Origin: Salinimicrobium sediminis
GTDB taxonomy: Bacteria; Bacteroidota; Bacteroidia; Flavobacteriales; Flavobacteriaceae
Length of the DNA stretch: 64,000 nucleotides
Direction of reading: 5' to 3'
Assembly: GCF_900215295.1 (NCBI RefSeq)
Contig: NZ_OCMF01000001.1
Coordinates: forward strand, 1,488,001-1,552,000
Notes under the pieces: model-generated
What the model saw: the letters and a program-made list of their open reading frames with translations, nothing else
Database searches by the model: none
Told to the model about the DNA's origin: nothing
Position numbers and translations under genes: made by a program
Shown: in pieces, positions 23,558 through 33,500 of the stretch
How positions within the stretch are numbered: the first letter of the stretch is position 1
How the letters are laid out: the number at the start of each line of letters is the position of its first letter

Positions 23558-24058
23558 ATGAAACTATTAAAGACCTTAGGCCTGTTCACCTTTATGCTGC
23601 TGCTGATGGTGGCCTGTGAAGAAAAAGCGGAAAGAACTGCCGAAAATGAAATGGAGACTGCAGAAATTCCCAATGCCGATGAAGCTATGAAAGGCTGGAG
23701 CGATGCCTGGAATTCCAACGATTCTCAAATGCTGAAGGATTATTCTGCAGATGATGCCGTATTGCTCATGTGGGGACGACAAATGACGGGAGACAGCCTT
23801 AATACCTGGATGGATTCTACTGCCACCTGGATGAAAGACCTGAGAACCACCGCCCTTATGACCGAGAAAGATGATAATTTCGCCTGGGAAACCGGCACCT
23901 ATACCCACGGCACCTCGAGAAACGATACCCTTTCCATGAGAGGCACCTATACCGTGATCTGGGAAAGAGCTGAAGGTGAATACGAGGGAGACTGGAGAAT
24001 TAAAGTGATGGACATAAGTCCCGAACAGGAACCCATGCAACCACAGGAACAGCAATAA
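23558..24058 (+). CDS. SnoaL/DUF4440-like lipoprotein
   Basis: The 166-residue protein has a lipoprotein signal (MKLLKTLGLFTFMLLLMVAC, Cys at residue 20). The mature part has the NTF2-like pattern: MKGWSDAWNSNDSQMLKDYS, then ADDAVLLMWGR, and YTVIWERAEGEYEGDWRIKV. That order of strands is the SnoaL/DUF4440 cone-shaped fold. It is probably in the periplasm or outer membrane. Its ligand is unknown. It is alone in its transcript, followed by a terminator. Confidence 0.75.
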   Translation: MKLLKTLGLFTFMLLLMVACEEKAERTAENEMETAEIPNADEAMKGWSDAWNSNDSQMLKDYSADDAVLLMWGRQMTGDSLNTWMDSTATWMKDLRTTALMTEKDDNFAWETGTYTHGTSRNDTLSMRGTYTVIWERAEGEYEGDWRIKVMDISPEQEPMQPQEQQ

Positions 24059-24082
24059 CTACGGCTAACCAGCCTAACCGGG

Positions 24083-24120
24083 AAAAGCCCTTTCTGAGAT
24101 CTTCAGGGAGGGTTTTTCTT
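24083..24120 (+). terminator. Rho-independent terminator
   Basis: The arms AAAAGCCCTTTCTGA and TCAGGGAGGGTTTTT are followed by CTTTT. A near-identical hairpin follows the DUF885 gene at 27572, so this is a recurrent terminator type in this genome. Confidence 0.75.
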
Positions 24121-24311
24121 TTCAGGGAGATCCGGGATTTTTCTTTTAGCCGGCTGGCTCACCTGCTTTCGAAAATGACATTATTCCTTCTTTATAAATT
24201 TCTTCCCTGTTAAGCAGAAAAGAAGAAACCTGGCCTCCTGCTTTCGAGAAAGGGTAGTTATTCTCTGTATGTGAGCCAGACCTGCAGCCAAAGCGTTTTT
24301 AAAAATGTAAG

Positions 24312-24881
24312 TTAGGCAGCTACTTCAGAATGCTGCGCAGTCTCAACTGCCCTCAACGCCTGAACAATATGTCTTTGATTATGATAGATCACTACTCTAA
24401 AAGTATCTCCCAGCTTCAGTTTTAGCATTGGTGCAATGCTAATGGAAGTTTTGGTCTTGTAGAGACTTACCCGTCTTGCAGCGTCGAGTAACTTCAGCAT
24501 TTTTTTTTGCTGCTGAAGGAATTTTTCTATCGTTGCTTTGTTCAGCCTGCTTCCGTTGGGGTTGGAGACACTCATGGTCTTCATTGGCTTCATCTTCTCT
24601 CCCGGTAGCATCATCTTTGCAAAGTAATTCCCCAGCAGGCCCGACTTGAAAACAGGGTCTTGAGGATGTCGGGCAGCTTTTATCCGCTTATCAATTTCCG
24701 GCAGATAGAAGTCTCCGTAGAAGTTGAGATGTTCCAGACATTCCAGAGCACTCCAGCTGTCGGCCGTACTTTTATAGTTGATAATTTGAGGACTCAGGTC
24801 CTGTAGCTGCTGTGCGTGGTTGAGGTTTTGGCGGGTGCGTTCAATAAGATCGGAGATCAGCTTTTCTGTTGGTGTTTTCAT
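24312..24881 (-). CDS. DinB-fold (DUF664-like) protein
   Basis: A 189-residue four-helix-bundle protein of the DinB superfamily. The features are the N-terminal TEKLISDLIERTRQNLNHAQ, WSALECLEHLNFYGDFYLP with the first His, and the C-terminal IYHNQRHIVQALRA with two further His forming the metal-site triad typical of DinB_2 proteins. Some relatives act as metal-dependent thiol transferases, and most are uncharacterised. The next gene leftward-upstream, a Crp-like regulator, is 57 bases away on the same strand and probably co-transcribed, so it may control this gene. Confidence 0.78.
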   Translation of the reverse strand: MKTPTEKLISDLIERTRQNLNHAQQLQDLSPQIINYKSTADSWSALECLEHLNFYGDFYLPEIDKRIKAARHPQDPVFKSGLLGNYFAKMMLPGEKMKPMKTMSVSNPNGSRLNKATIEKFLQQQKKMLKLLDAARRVSLYKTKTSISIAPMLKLKLGDTFRVVIYHNQRHIVQALRAVETAQHSEVAA

Positions 24882-24938
24882 CTTGTTTGTTTTTATACAA
24901 ATATCTGATCCTGTGCAGGTTCAAAACATTGATCCTAA

Positions 24939-25475
24939 TCAAGATTTTTTGATGCGCGACAAAGTTTCGGGGGTCATTCTTAAATAGGAGGCGATGTAGC
25001 GGTGCGGAACTTCCTGGAAGAGCCGCGGACTGCGTGCCAGTACTCTCCTGTATCTCTCTTGCGGCGAGGAGGTGAGCAGGTCCTGTTCCCTTTCCATTTG
25101 CTGATAGACCAGTTGCAGCAGGAGGTTCTGGTAGAGCTGCATATTTTCTTTTGATGCTGAAACCATGTCCAGAAAGGTCTTTTTTGAAATCACTTTAAGA
25201 CTGCTTTTTTTGATCGCCTGTATGTAAAGGGGAGATGGCTGTTCGCTCACAAAGGAATCCAGCGCTGCGACTATGTCCCCGCTGTATGCAAACCTGATGG
25301 TGTGTTCCTCCTCCTCATCGGTAACAAAAGCACGCAGGCTTCCGTCAGTCACAAAATATACCTGCGTGTCTTTACTGCCGCTCACCTTGAGGTATTCATT
25401 ACGGGAGAGCTCCAGCTCCTTTTCCCAAAGCTCACGTTCTTCGATTTGCTGCAGGAGAATTTCCAGGGGATTCAT
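24939..25475 (-). CDS. Crp/Fnr-type regulator
   Basis: The 178-residue protein has a cyclic-nucleotide-binding-like N-terminal jelly roll (DTQVYFVTDGSLRAFVTDEE, TIRFAYSGDIVAALDSFVSE) and a C-terminal HTH whose end RYIASYLRMTPETLSRIKK is characteristic of the Bacteroidota branch of Crp-like regulators. The residues for cAMP binding are not conserved, as usual in this group. The final basic tail is short. It is presumably transcribed together with the DinB-fold gene. Confidence 0.85.
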   Translation of the reverse strand: MNPLEILLQQIEERELWEKELELSRNEYLKVSGSKDTQVYFVTDGSLRAFVTDEEEEHTIRFAYSGDIVAALDSFVSEQPSPLYIQAIKKSSLKVISKKTFLDMVSASKENMQLYQNLLLQLVYQQMEREQDLLTSSPQERYRRVLARSPRLFQEVPHRYIASYLRMTPETLSRIKKS

Positions 25476-25488
25476 GCTCTAAATTTAA

Positions 25489-25720
25489 CAATTAGCAATG
25501 AACAATAAACAATAAACAATAAACAATAATCAATAATCAATAATCAATAATCAATAATCAATAATCAATAATTCTTTTCCTTAAACCTTGAACATTAGCC
25601 ATTAGCCATTAGCCATTAGCCTAAGTTTTTCGAAATTGACACTTAATAAGCAATAATCCCTAATCACCATTCCCTAATCACCATTCCCCAATCCCCAATC
25701 CCCAATCTCCTTTTTTCTAT
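25489..25720. repeat. Low-complexity short tandem repeats
   Basis: Runs of AACAATA (about four copies), then ATCAATA (about six copies), then CATTAGC, then CCCCAAT. These 7-mer arrays lie in the divergent promoter region of the Crp-like gene and the DUF885 gene, close enough to the latter to alter its promoter spacing if copy number changes. Confidence 0.75.
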
Positions 25721-25751
25721 ATTAGTAGCTTTACTTTAAAAAATTCAGAAA

Positions 25752-27551
25752 ATGATAAAGAAATTAATATTTCCGTTATGCCTGCTCTTTATTGTTACTG
25801 CCTGTAAAACTGAAAACTCCGCGACTCCTTCAGAAGAGAGAGAAAGAGTGAGAACAGAGTTTGACTCGCTGCTAAGCAATTATTATGAAGATGGTCTTAA
25901 GCTGAATCCCATTGCTGCAACCACCTCGGGTGACATGAGGTACAATGACCGCTTTCCCAACTTTCTTTCCCCGACTTTTGAAGACAGTCTTAGAAACTAC
26001 TACAGCACCTACAGGGACAGGGCGAAAGCTTTTGATGATGCACAGCTTAGTGAAAGTGAACAAATGAGTAAGGAAATTCTATTGTGGGAGTGCAATATGA
26101 ACCTGGAAACCCTCGAATTCAGCAAGGAGAAATATCTGCCTATTGACCAGATGTGGTCTGTGAACCTGTTCATGGGGCAGCTCGCGAGTGGAGCAGGGGC
26201 GCAACCTTTTGATACTGTAAAGGATTATGAGGACTGGTTAAAACGGGTGGATGGCTATCTTACCTGGTTTAATACCGCCCGTGAAAATATGCGGGAGGGA
26301 ATGCGACAGGGATATGTGTTGCCCGCTGCACTTATAAGAAAGGTAGTTCCTCAAATGGCCGCCATGACCGGCGGGGAAGTGGAGAACCACCTGTTCTTTA
26401 GTCCGGTGTTGAATTTTCCTGAAGATTTTTCTGAAGCCGAAAAGCAGGACCTTATCGATAAATACCGCAATATGGTAACCGAAAAGGTCATTCCTGCATA
26501 TGAGCAGATGCATGATTTTATGCAGACCGAATACCTGGCTGCCGGAAGGGAAACCAGCGGAATCACCGGTATTCCTGAAGGGGAGGAGTATTATAAACAC
26601 CAGATCAAACTCTACACGACAACTAATATGACTGCCGAAGAGATCCACGAGCTGGGGCTGGCCGAGGTGGCGCGTATCTCTTCCGAAATGGAAAAGGTGA
26701 AACAGCAGGTTGGCTATGAAGGAGACCTGCAGTCATTCTTTAATTACGTGCGCAACAATAAGGAACTGATGCCATTTGACACAGCCGAAGAGGTGGTAGC
26801 TAACTTCAATGCTATCTACGACCGCATGAGACCACATATTCCGAAGCTGTTCGATATGACTCCCAAAACAGGATTTGAGGTGCGTCGTACAGAAGCCTTC
26901 AGGGAGAAATCGGCCAGTGCCGAATATAATCCGGGTTCGCTGGATGGAACGCGCCCGGGAATCTTCTACGTGCCGGTGCCCGATGCAACTACTTATAATG
27001 TGTATAGCGATGAATCCCTCTTCCTGCACGAGGCCATCCCCGGGCATCATTACCAGATCTCGCTAACGCAGGAGAATGAAGATTTGCCACAATTCAGGAA
27101 AACCCTTTGGTACAGCGGCTACGGCGAAGGCTGGGCTCTTTATTCTGAATCCCTGGGAGAGGAGCTGGGGCTTTATGATGATCCTTACCAGTACTTCGGA
27201 ATGCTGAGTGCAGAGATGCACCGGGCCATTCGGCTGGTAGTAGACACAGGATTGCACAGCAAGGGCTGGACGCGGGAGCAGGCCATTCAGTATTCGCTGG
27301 AAAACGAGGCCGAACCCGAATCCAGTGTGATTTCAGAGATAGAACGCTATATGGCCAATCCCGGGCAGGCATTATCTTATAAGATAGGGCAGCTCAAGAT
27401 CATTGAGTTGAGAAAAAGAGCCGAAGCTGAGCTGGGAGAGAAGTTTGATATTCGCCAGTTCCACAATGAGGTGCTTGAAACCGGCTGCGTACCATTGCAG
27501 CTCCTGGAAAATAAGATCGACGGATGGATCGCTGATGTGAAGGGAACCTAA
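25752..27551 (+). CDS. DUF885 lipoprotein metallopeptidase
   Basis: The 599-residue lipoprotein (MIKKLIFPLCLLFIVTACKT, Cys 18) is of the DUF885 family. The zinc-site motif HEAIPGHHYQ is near residue 430, followed by YGEGWALYSESLGEELGLY with the downstream Glu. The closing SYKIGQLKIIELRKRAE and HNEVLETGCVPLQLLE are the family hallmarks. It is probably an extracytoplasmic peptidase. Length is typical. A recurrent type of terminator follows at 27572. Confidence 0.9.
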   Translation: MIKKLIFPLCLLFIVTACKTENSATPSEERERVRTEFDSLLSNYYEDGLKLNPIAATTSGDMRYNDRFPNFLSPTFEDSLRNYYSTYRDRAKAFDDAQLSESEQMSKEILLWECNMNLETLEFSKEKYLPIDQMWSVNLFMGQLASGAGAQPFDTVKDYEDWLKRVDGYLTWFNTARENMREGMRQGYVLPAALIRKVVPQMAAMTGGEVENHLFFSPVLNFPEDFSEAEKQDLIDKYRNMVTEKVIPAYEQMHDFMQTEYLAAGRETSGITGIPEGEEYYKHQIKLYTTTNMTAEEIHELGLAEVARISSEMEKVKQQVGYEGDLQSFFNYVRNNKELMPFDTAEEVVANFNAIYDRMRPHIPKLFDMTPKTGFEVRRTEAFREKSASAEYNPGSLDGTRPGIFYVPVPDATTYNVYSDESLFLHEAIPGHHYQISLTQENEDLPQFRKTLWYSGYGEGWALYSESLGEELGLYDDPYQYFGMLSAEMHRAIRLVVDTGLHSKGWTREQAIQYSLENEAEPESSVISEIERYMANPGQALSYKIGQLKIIELRKRAEAELGEKFDIRQFHNEVLETGCVPLQLLENKIDGWIADVKGT

Positions 27552-27571
27552 GTTCTCCAGCAGAAAATAAT

Positions 27572-27612
27572 GAAAAGCCCTTTCTGAAATATTCAGGAAG
27601 GGTTTTCTTTTA
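27572..27612 (+). terminator. Rho-independent terminator
   Basis: The arms AAAAGCCCTTTCTGAA and TTCAGGAAGGGTTTT are followed by CTTTT, matching the hairpin type at 24083. Confidence 0.75.
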
Positions 27613-27852
27613 GTAGGCAGTAAGAAGTCGGCAGTAGGCAGTTTTTGGAAAGTAGAAGAAGGAAGTTAGAAGTACGAAACTTGGAAGTTAGAAGTACGAA
27701 GGTAGAAGTACGAATTTTTCAGATTCCGAATTTTGAATCCTGAACCTTGAATCTCCTTGTCATCTTCTTCTCTCACAACATTAACTATAGCAGCAGCAGA
27801 ACCAAAGCAAATTTGAATTAATTTAACGCTCTAATAACCAAAACTTTGCGTC
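27613..27852. repeat. Low-complexity intergenic stretch
   Basis: Repeated words GAAGTTAGAAGTACGAA occur several times between 27655 and 27720 and again at 28700-28715. No gene is seen. A possible weak -7 box AAACTTTG lies at 27842. Confidence 0.5.
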
Positions 27853-28686
27853 ATGAAGAAAACAATTTTTCTCTTGCCGCCCCGATCTCCTTTTTACCTA
27901 CTCCCCCTGTTTTTTCTCTTTCTACTTGCAGGCTGCCAGCAAGAAAGCCTGCCTGAAGCCGATGGACTCACGAATTCTGCGGCAGCCAAAGCCGCCAATG
28001 ATGAAGTGAGGGTTAACACCTTTTACGGGCCGGCTGAGCCTTTCAATGGGGGCGTAGTGCGTACCATGGTCACCATGACCCGTGACGGGGTTCCTGTGGA
28101 GATCGGGGTGCGTATTTCAGAAAAGGCTCTTGAGGACCTGCCCGAGGACGGAAGGATCATTAGCCTGGACCTGCCCAATCAGATGCAGGGCCTGACTTTT
28201 GAACATGTAGACGTTAACTGGAATCCACACGGGCACGAACCTGAAGTTCTGTATGGAGCAGAGCATTTTGATGTGCATTTTTACATGGTGAGCGAGGAAT
28301 ACAAGATGACTATCACCGATCCTCAAAAAGGAGTGGATTATCCCGATGAGGTCTATCAACCCTTCAATTACTTTCCACCCCCACCACAGGTGCCTGCGCA
28401 GTTCCAGTTAGTGCCCAATATGGGCGTTCACTGGACCAGGGCCGATGAGCCGTTTCCATTCACACACACCTTCATTTACGGGTCCTATGACAATAGTTTC
28501 ATCTTTATGGAACCCATGGTCACCCTGGAGTACCTGTTGGAACATGCAGATGGAACAGCATTCAGCATTGCCCAGCCGGATGAATTCGAGAGAAGCGGTT
28601 ATTATCCCACCACCTACAAAATGTATTATGATGATAAACACAAAGATTATGTGATAAGCATGGGAGATATGGTGTGGTATGATTGA
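27853..28686 (+). CDS. Lipoprotein with DUF5602 (TTHB210-like) domain
   Basis: The 277 residues begin with a long signal (MKKTIFLLPPRSPFYLLPLF, FLFLLAGC with Cys 28). The mature domain contains RVNTFYGPAEPFNGGVVRTM, then VDVNWNPHGHEPEVLYGAEH and FDVHFYMV, the pattern of the DUF5602/TTHB210-like family with a His-rich centre (GHEP, EHFDVHFY) and a late GVHWTRADEP. The His cluster suggests metal binding. It is probably exposed to the periplasm or outside. The physiological role is not established. Confidence 0.7.
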   Translation: MKKTIFLLPPRSPFYLLPLFFLFLLAGCQQESLPEADGLTNSAAAKAANDEVRVNTFYGPAEPFNGGVVRTMVTMTRDGVPVEIGVRISEKALEDLPEDGRIISLDLPNQMQGLTFEHVDVNWNPHGHEPEVLYGAEHFDVHFYMVSEEYKMTITDPQKGVDYPDEVYQPFNYFPPPPQVPAQFQLVPNMGVHWTRADEPFPFTHTFIYGSYDNSFIFMEPMVTLEYLLEHADGTAFSIAQPDEFERSGYYPTTYKMYYDDKHKDYVISMGDMVWYD

Positions 28687-28699
28687 AGTGTTTAGGAAT

Positions 28700-28765
28700 T
28701 TAGATTTACGAAGTTAGAAGTACGAATTAAAGTGTTCAGTGATCGGTGATCAGTGATCAGAAAAT
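28700..28765. repeat. Simple repeats, GTGTTCAGTGATC type
   Basis: Short imperfect repeats (GAAGTTAGAAGTACGAA, then GTTCAGTGATCGGTGATCAG) of the kind seen at 21838 and 35450. Confidence 0.55.
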
Positions 28766-28802
28766 TGAAAATGAGTAAATCCTGAATTTTGAATGTTGAA
28801 TA

Positions 28803-28840
28803 AACCTGTAAGCTCCTTTTGGGAACCTGCAGGTTTTTTC
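28803..28840 (+). terminator. Rho-independent terminator
   Basis: The arms AACCTG and CAGGTT with an inner complementary TCC/GGGA part are followed by TTTTTTC. It closes the DUF5602 gene and lies between convergent genes. Confidence 0.65.
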
Positions 28841-28884
28841 TTTCCAAACCTTAAACCTTGAACCTTAAACCTTAAACCTTGTAC

Positions 28885-29505
28885 CTAGTATCCCGGAATA
28901 TTCCTTCCCAGTATAAAATCCCTGTTGATCACGTAAATATCATCCTGCTTTTTGAGTTTCACAACTCCGGGAGTGCCGCCACGGGGACTGGAAGAGACAT
29001 GTTCATTGCTTAGCAAGTCATCCCCCTCGAAAAAATAGGTTTCCAGCCAGTAATATTTCCCGTCCGGCTCCAGGACATAGGGATGTATGTGTGCCGGCGT
29101 ATTGCGGCTGGGGTAGTGTCCCGGCACCTGCGTGTAAAAGGTGAATTTCCCGTCTGGTCCGGTTTTAGCCCAGCCTCTAAGGTAACCATGCCTTTTTGCC
29201 CATCCTTCCTCGTCGCCACGGGTGGGGTAAATACCTTCTGCGTTGGTGTGGTGGATATATATAACTACGCCCTCTGCGGGAGTTTTTCCGTCGGGTTGAT
29301 AGATAGTGCCGGTGAGCTTCAGCTTTTTTGCGGCCGACTTAAATTCCGGAAGAGTATCTACGGCAGTAAGTTCCCTGTCACCGTACTCCAGCACGGCCTC
29401 ACAGCCTTCACAACGCCCACCTACCAGGTGTGGCTCCTCTTGTTGCGAATGTGCGCAGGAGGTGAGTAGCAGGAACAGGAATAGAATGCCGAAGCTTTTT
29501 GTCAT
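28885..29505 (-). CDS. Secreted intradiol ring-cleavage dioxygenase-like lipoprotein
   Basis: The 206-residue protein has a lipoprotein signal (MTKSFGILFLFLLLTSCAHS, Cys 17). An intradiol dioxygenase beta-sandwich follows: LTGTIYQPDGKTPAEGVVIY, the candidate Fe ligand Tyr in GIYPTRG, GYLRGWAKTGPDGKFTFYT, a second Tyr in PGHYPSRNTP, and the His pair in PAHIHPYV. All four Fe(III) ligands thus appear present. Extracytoplasmic members of this group are common in Bacteroidota, and their substrate is usually unknown. The stop is 70 bases from the edge of the defence-like cassette. Confidence 0.82.
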   Translation of the reverse strand: MTKSFGILFLFLLLTSCAHSQQEEPHLVGGRCEGCEAVLEYGDRELTAVDTLPEFKSAAKKLKLTGTIYQPDGKTPAEGVVIYIHHTNAEGIYPTRGDEEGWAKRHGYLRGWAKTGPDGKFTFYTQVPGHYPSRNTPAHIHPYVLEPDGKYYWLETYFFEGDDLLSNEHVSSSPRGGTPGVVKLKKQDDIYVINRDFILGRNIPGY

Positions 29506-29574
29506 TTTTGAAGACTTTGTAAATCAGTTAGTTAAGTTAATAAAATTTTGTTTAGGTGCGGCAAAAGATCCGGC

Positions 29575-30555
29575 TTAGAGCAAGAAGACTTCTTTGTTAT
29601 GCCAGCTTAAGGATTCCTGTGAGGGATAATATTTTTCCTTTTCTGGCAGGGAAATTTGTCGGCCGGCAAACTGTGATAGCTTAAAATGTGACTCCTCCTC
29701 CTCAAGTGTTGGAGAAACCCTGACGACATAATCGGAATTAATTGTAATTAATCCCCGGTCAAAAGCTCGATGCAATGTTGGGGATAAAGCTATGCCATTA
29801 GTAATGGTGTCATCTCCCGAAAGACTAAAGGGATAAATGTGACAGGCATCAATCATCTGGACATTGTAAGAGGATTGAATCTTCATTCCTGTTATACAAC
29901 ATGTGTGGTTATATATTCTTGGGACAGTCTTTTTGAAGAGTCCACCACGAACAAATAATTCCTGTTCAAATTCATCTTCTTCTAAAGTTTCTTTTAGACT
30001 CTGGATATAATTTTTATAAATCTCTTTGGGTTCATTCAAGATTTGATTTTCGATACTTTCTTCTTCATAGTTTTTTTCACGGCTTGAATAAAGATGTTTA
30101 GTTGCAGGAAAATAGTTTTCTAAAATGAGCTGCTCAAACCACATTTGGTTTGGTGTCTCCTGAAGAAGGAAGAATAATTCACGATCAATTTCAGCAAAAG
30201 CAATGGATTCTTTTAGGTTTTTAAAACTCTTAATACTATTTGAACTTGTAGTGGCTAATTCTTTCCCTGGTTTACCTACTAAATACCAAAAGGGCTCGGA
30301 GCGTAGATGAAAAAAGGGGAGAGAAAAATTCCGCTTATGATTAGTGATTACTAATCGGTTCCAGTTCTGCTTAAAAGCTAATAAAAGATCCGGAGTGATA
30401 AATATTCGGTTAGAACTTATTACTCCCCTAGAAATTAGCTGAATAACTGATAGTAATAAGATTGGTTTATGTGGCGCTTTACCCATATCCTTGACATTGG
30501 CGCACCTCAATTTCCTGAATTGGTTGGAATATTTAAAAATGGTTTCTTCTGTCAT
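29575..30555 (-). CDS. HNH endonuclease of the NUDIX-helicase-HNH cassette
   Basis: The 326-residue protein has a C-terminal HNH domain: CCITGMKIQS, MIDACHIYPFSLSGDD, then ITNGIALSPTLHRAFDRGLI, giving the H-N-H metal residues. The N-terminal 200 residues (GKAPHKPILLLSVIQLISRG) are those of a family of putative restriction enzymes in which this segment precedes HNH. It begins 2 bases after the helicase gene and is the last gene of the cassette. I infer DNA cleavage as its role. AT content is higher than in the flanking host genes. Confidence 0.85.
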   Translation of the reverse strand: MTEETIFKYSNQFRKLRCANVKDMGKAPHKPILLLSVIQLISRGVISSNRIFITPDLLLAFKQNWNRLVITNHKRNFSLPFFHLRSEPFWYLVGKPGKELATTSSNSIKSFKNLKESIAFAEIDRELFFLLQETPNQMWFEQLILENYFPATKHLYSSREKNYEEESIENQILNEPKEIYKNYIQSLKETLEEDEFEQELFVRGGLFKKTVPRIYNHTCCITGMKIQSSYNVQMIDACHIYPFSLSGDDTITNGIALSPTLHRAFDRGLITINSDYVVRVSPTLEEEESHFKLSQFAGRQISLPEKEKYYPSQESLSWHNKEVFLL

Positions 30556-30557
30556 TT

Positions 30558-33500
30558 CTAACCAATAGCTAATTTCTGACTTTCTTTCAAAATATAAGAG
30601 GGCATGGGTTCAAGAAGTTTCCATTCTACACTCATAGGTTTTGCACCTTTTGATTTTATAAATTCTGTCTCACCCAAAAATGTGTAAGACATTGTAAAAC
30701 CATATTCATCCACGTTTTGTTCCCTTACAAAAAGTAGTATTTTCTTGCCAATCGTTTTATGTTGAATGTATGATTCTCCCTTTGGAGAATTTGGAGAGAT
30801 GCTATTCTGTGATTGCCAATGAAAAAGGGTTTTATTCACGGCATAATCTTCATACATCGTTGTTGGAGAATATTCTTTTTCGGTTTTTTTAAGTGTGACG
30901 AATAAAGCCTCCACGTTTAGCTTCTTGTTAAAAGCGGATCCTTCACGGTTAGAAGATTTTTTACTGAAGGTACTCATTTCGATTGCAGCTAAAATTTCTT
31001 CTCTATTATATCTACTGTGGAGCTTTAAAGGGAAAGGAAAACCTAACCGAATATCCTTTTCAACAAATTCAATTTTTTCTATTTGATGTTCAACGAATTC
31101 TTGCAACTCTTGAAGCATAACCTTGTTTTTTCTCAACAAAGCCATACTGTCTTTTAAATTTGAAAAATCCAATTTTGGTCCTGCCTCTTGCCAAACATCG
31201 TAATGGAGCATTAGCAGCATTTTTTCTTCCTCCTGAGTAAGCAGATCGAGATTGGTATTTTCAGAAGTTATTTTCTGGATGAACTGCAGATAACTTAACG
31301 AGTTACATTGGATTAGTTTCTTCTGCATACAGGTCGTCAGTTCTTTTTCCTGAGGCTCCTCAAAATCAGTAATAACCTTTGCATCTGCACATAGTCTTTT
31401 CCAGCTTCCTTTCCTGTAAATCTGACGAATCTCAAGATGATGAAATTCTAAAAAATTGTTCAGTGTTAGAGGAAGGGTAGAATGGTGTTTGAACTGCTGA
31501 ATTTTAGTTAATAGCTGTGGTCTCCTAAATTCAGTTGCCTCTCGGATGTTTCTTAGAATAACTTCCTTAGCTTTTTTCTCCAGTACGATTGAACAACCTA
31601 AAGGTAAATGGGGAAATTCATCTTCTATTTCCTTTATGATTGAGGTGTGTGTTTTACCTACTAAGGCCCTGAATTTATGTTCAAAATCGTATTCTGGCCG
31701 AGCATTACCAACAAAATCTAAAACAGTTAAGCAGTCTTTGTTTTCCGCAAGTCTAAGGCCCCGTCCTAATTGTTGAAGGAAGACAGTTAAGCTTTCTGTA
31801 GGTCTGAGAAAAAGGACGGTATCGATGTTTGGGATATCTACACCTTCATTAAAAATATCTACTACGAACAAATAGTTAATCTCTTTTTTCAGGAGTTGAT
31901 TTCTCAAGAACTCCCTCTCCGAGCTATTACTGCTAACTAAGTAATTGGCTTTTAATTTAGCTATTGTAAATTTCTCGGCCATGTATCGGGCATGCTCTTG
32001 ACTCACACAAAATCCTATAGCTTGTACATCATGAACATCTGTCAAATATTCCTCACAATTACGGATGATATCTGATACGCGTCTGTCATTTTCCGTATAA
32101 AGCTTTGTCAGTTCTTTTATCTCATACTTCCCATTCCTCCAATTTACTGTTGATAAATCAATAGCATCAGAAAGAGCGAAGTATTGGAAGGGACTTAAAA
32201 GCTTACGATTTAGAGCTTCTGGTAGTCGAATTTCTGCAGCAATCTTGTTGTGGAAATCTTCTGCTATGTCTCCTCCATCCATTCTTTCTGGAGTTGCTGT
32301 TAAGCCTAAAAGGATTTTGGGCTCAAATCTTTTAAGAATTGGACGATAGCTATCGGCCTTGATGTGATGCACTTCATCAACTATTATGTAATCGTAAAAA
32401 TCAAGTCTCAAATTGATGGTCTTCAACCGATTGTTCAAGGTCTGAACAGACGCGAAAAGTTGAGTATATCTTTCCGGTTCATTTCCATCTACCCACAATT
32501 CTCCAAAGTTGGAATCACGCAAGACATGTTGGAATGTTATCTGCGCCTGTTGTAAAATCTCTTTCCGGTGAGCAACAAATAGGAAATTTGCATTTGGATT
32601 TTCTAAATAGAACCTCCTAAAATCAAAAGCTGAGATTACAGTTTTCCCAGTTCCTGTGGCTGCCACCAATAAATTTTTATTTCTATTATGGACTTCTCTT
32701 TCTGATTGTAACTTAGACAGAATTTCCTCTTGATAAGGATAGGGCTTTAAGTCGAAGAAAGTGGTAATTTGATGTGATCCATAGGAACTTTGTCTCTTTA
32801 AAGCCTTACTTAATTTCTCCCTATCTCTTCCTTTTTGGTATTGTTCAAACTCGGGATCTTCCCAATAAGTTTCAAAAGTCTTTTGAAACTTATCAATAAT
32901 ATGGCTAATTTCCTGAGTTGTTACTTTCAGATTCCATTCCAAGCCATTAGTTAAAGCAGATCTGGAAAGATTTGAAGAGCCAATATATCCAGTATGAAAG
33001 CCAGAATTTCTTAGAAAGAGGTAAGCTTTGGCGTGCAGTCGTTCATGTTCGGAATTGTATGAAACCTTTATTTCTGTATTGGGTAAAGAAGATAAATATT
33101 CAATGGCTTTTACATCTGTAGCTCCCATATAGGAAGTGGTAATAATTTTCAGACTTTTACCACTGCTTGTAAATTCTTCTAATTCCTTCTTGAAAATTCT
33201 AATTCCGGAGTACTTTATAAAAGATACTAACCAGTAGATTTCATCGGCAGAAAGAATTTCTTTCCTCAATTCACTTTCCAATGAGATCCCAACGTTATTT
33301 CCGGTAAAAAGTTCACTCTGGCTCATTCGAGTATAAGGAGTTATCTCCTTCAGTCGCGCTTCTAAACTTGAAAAGGGAAAATTGAGTTTCGAAAATACAG
33401 CTTGCAAGATTCTACCTTCACTTTCCAATAGATTCTCGGATAATTCTACGTTTCCTAATTCCGAGACTAAGAGCTGAATTATTTTATTGGAGAGTTCGAT

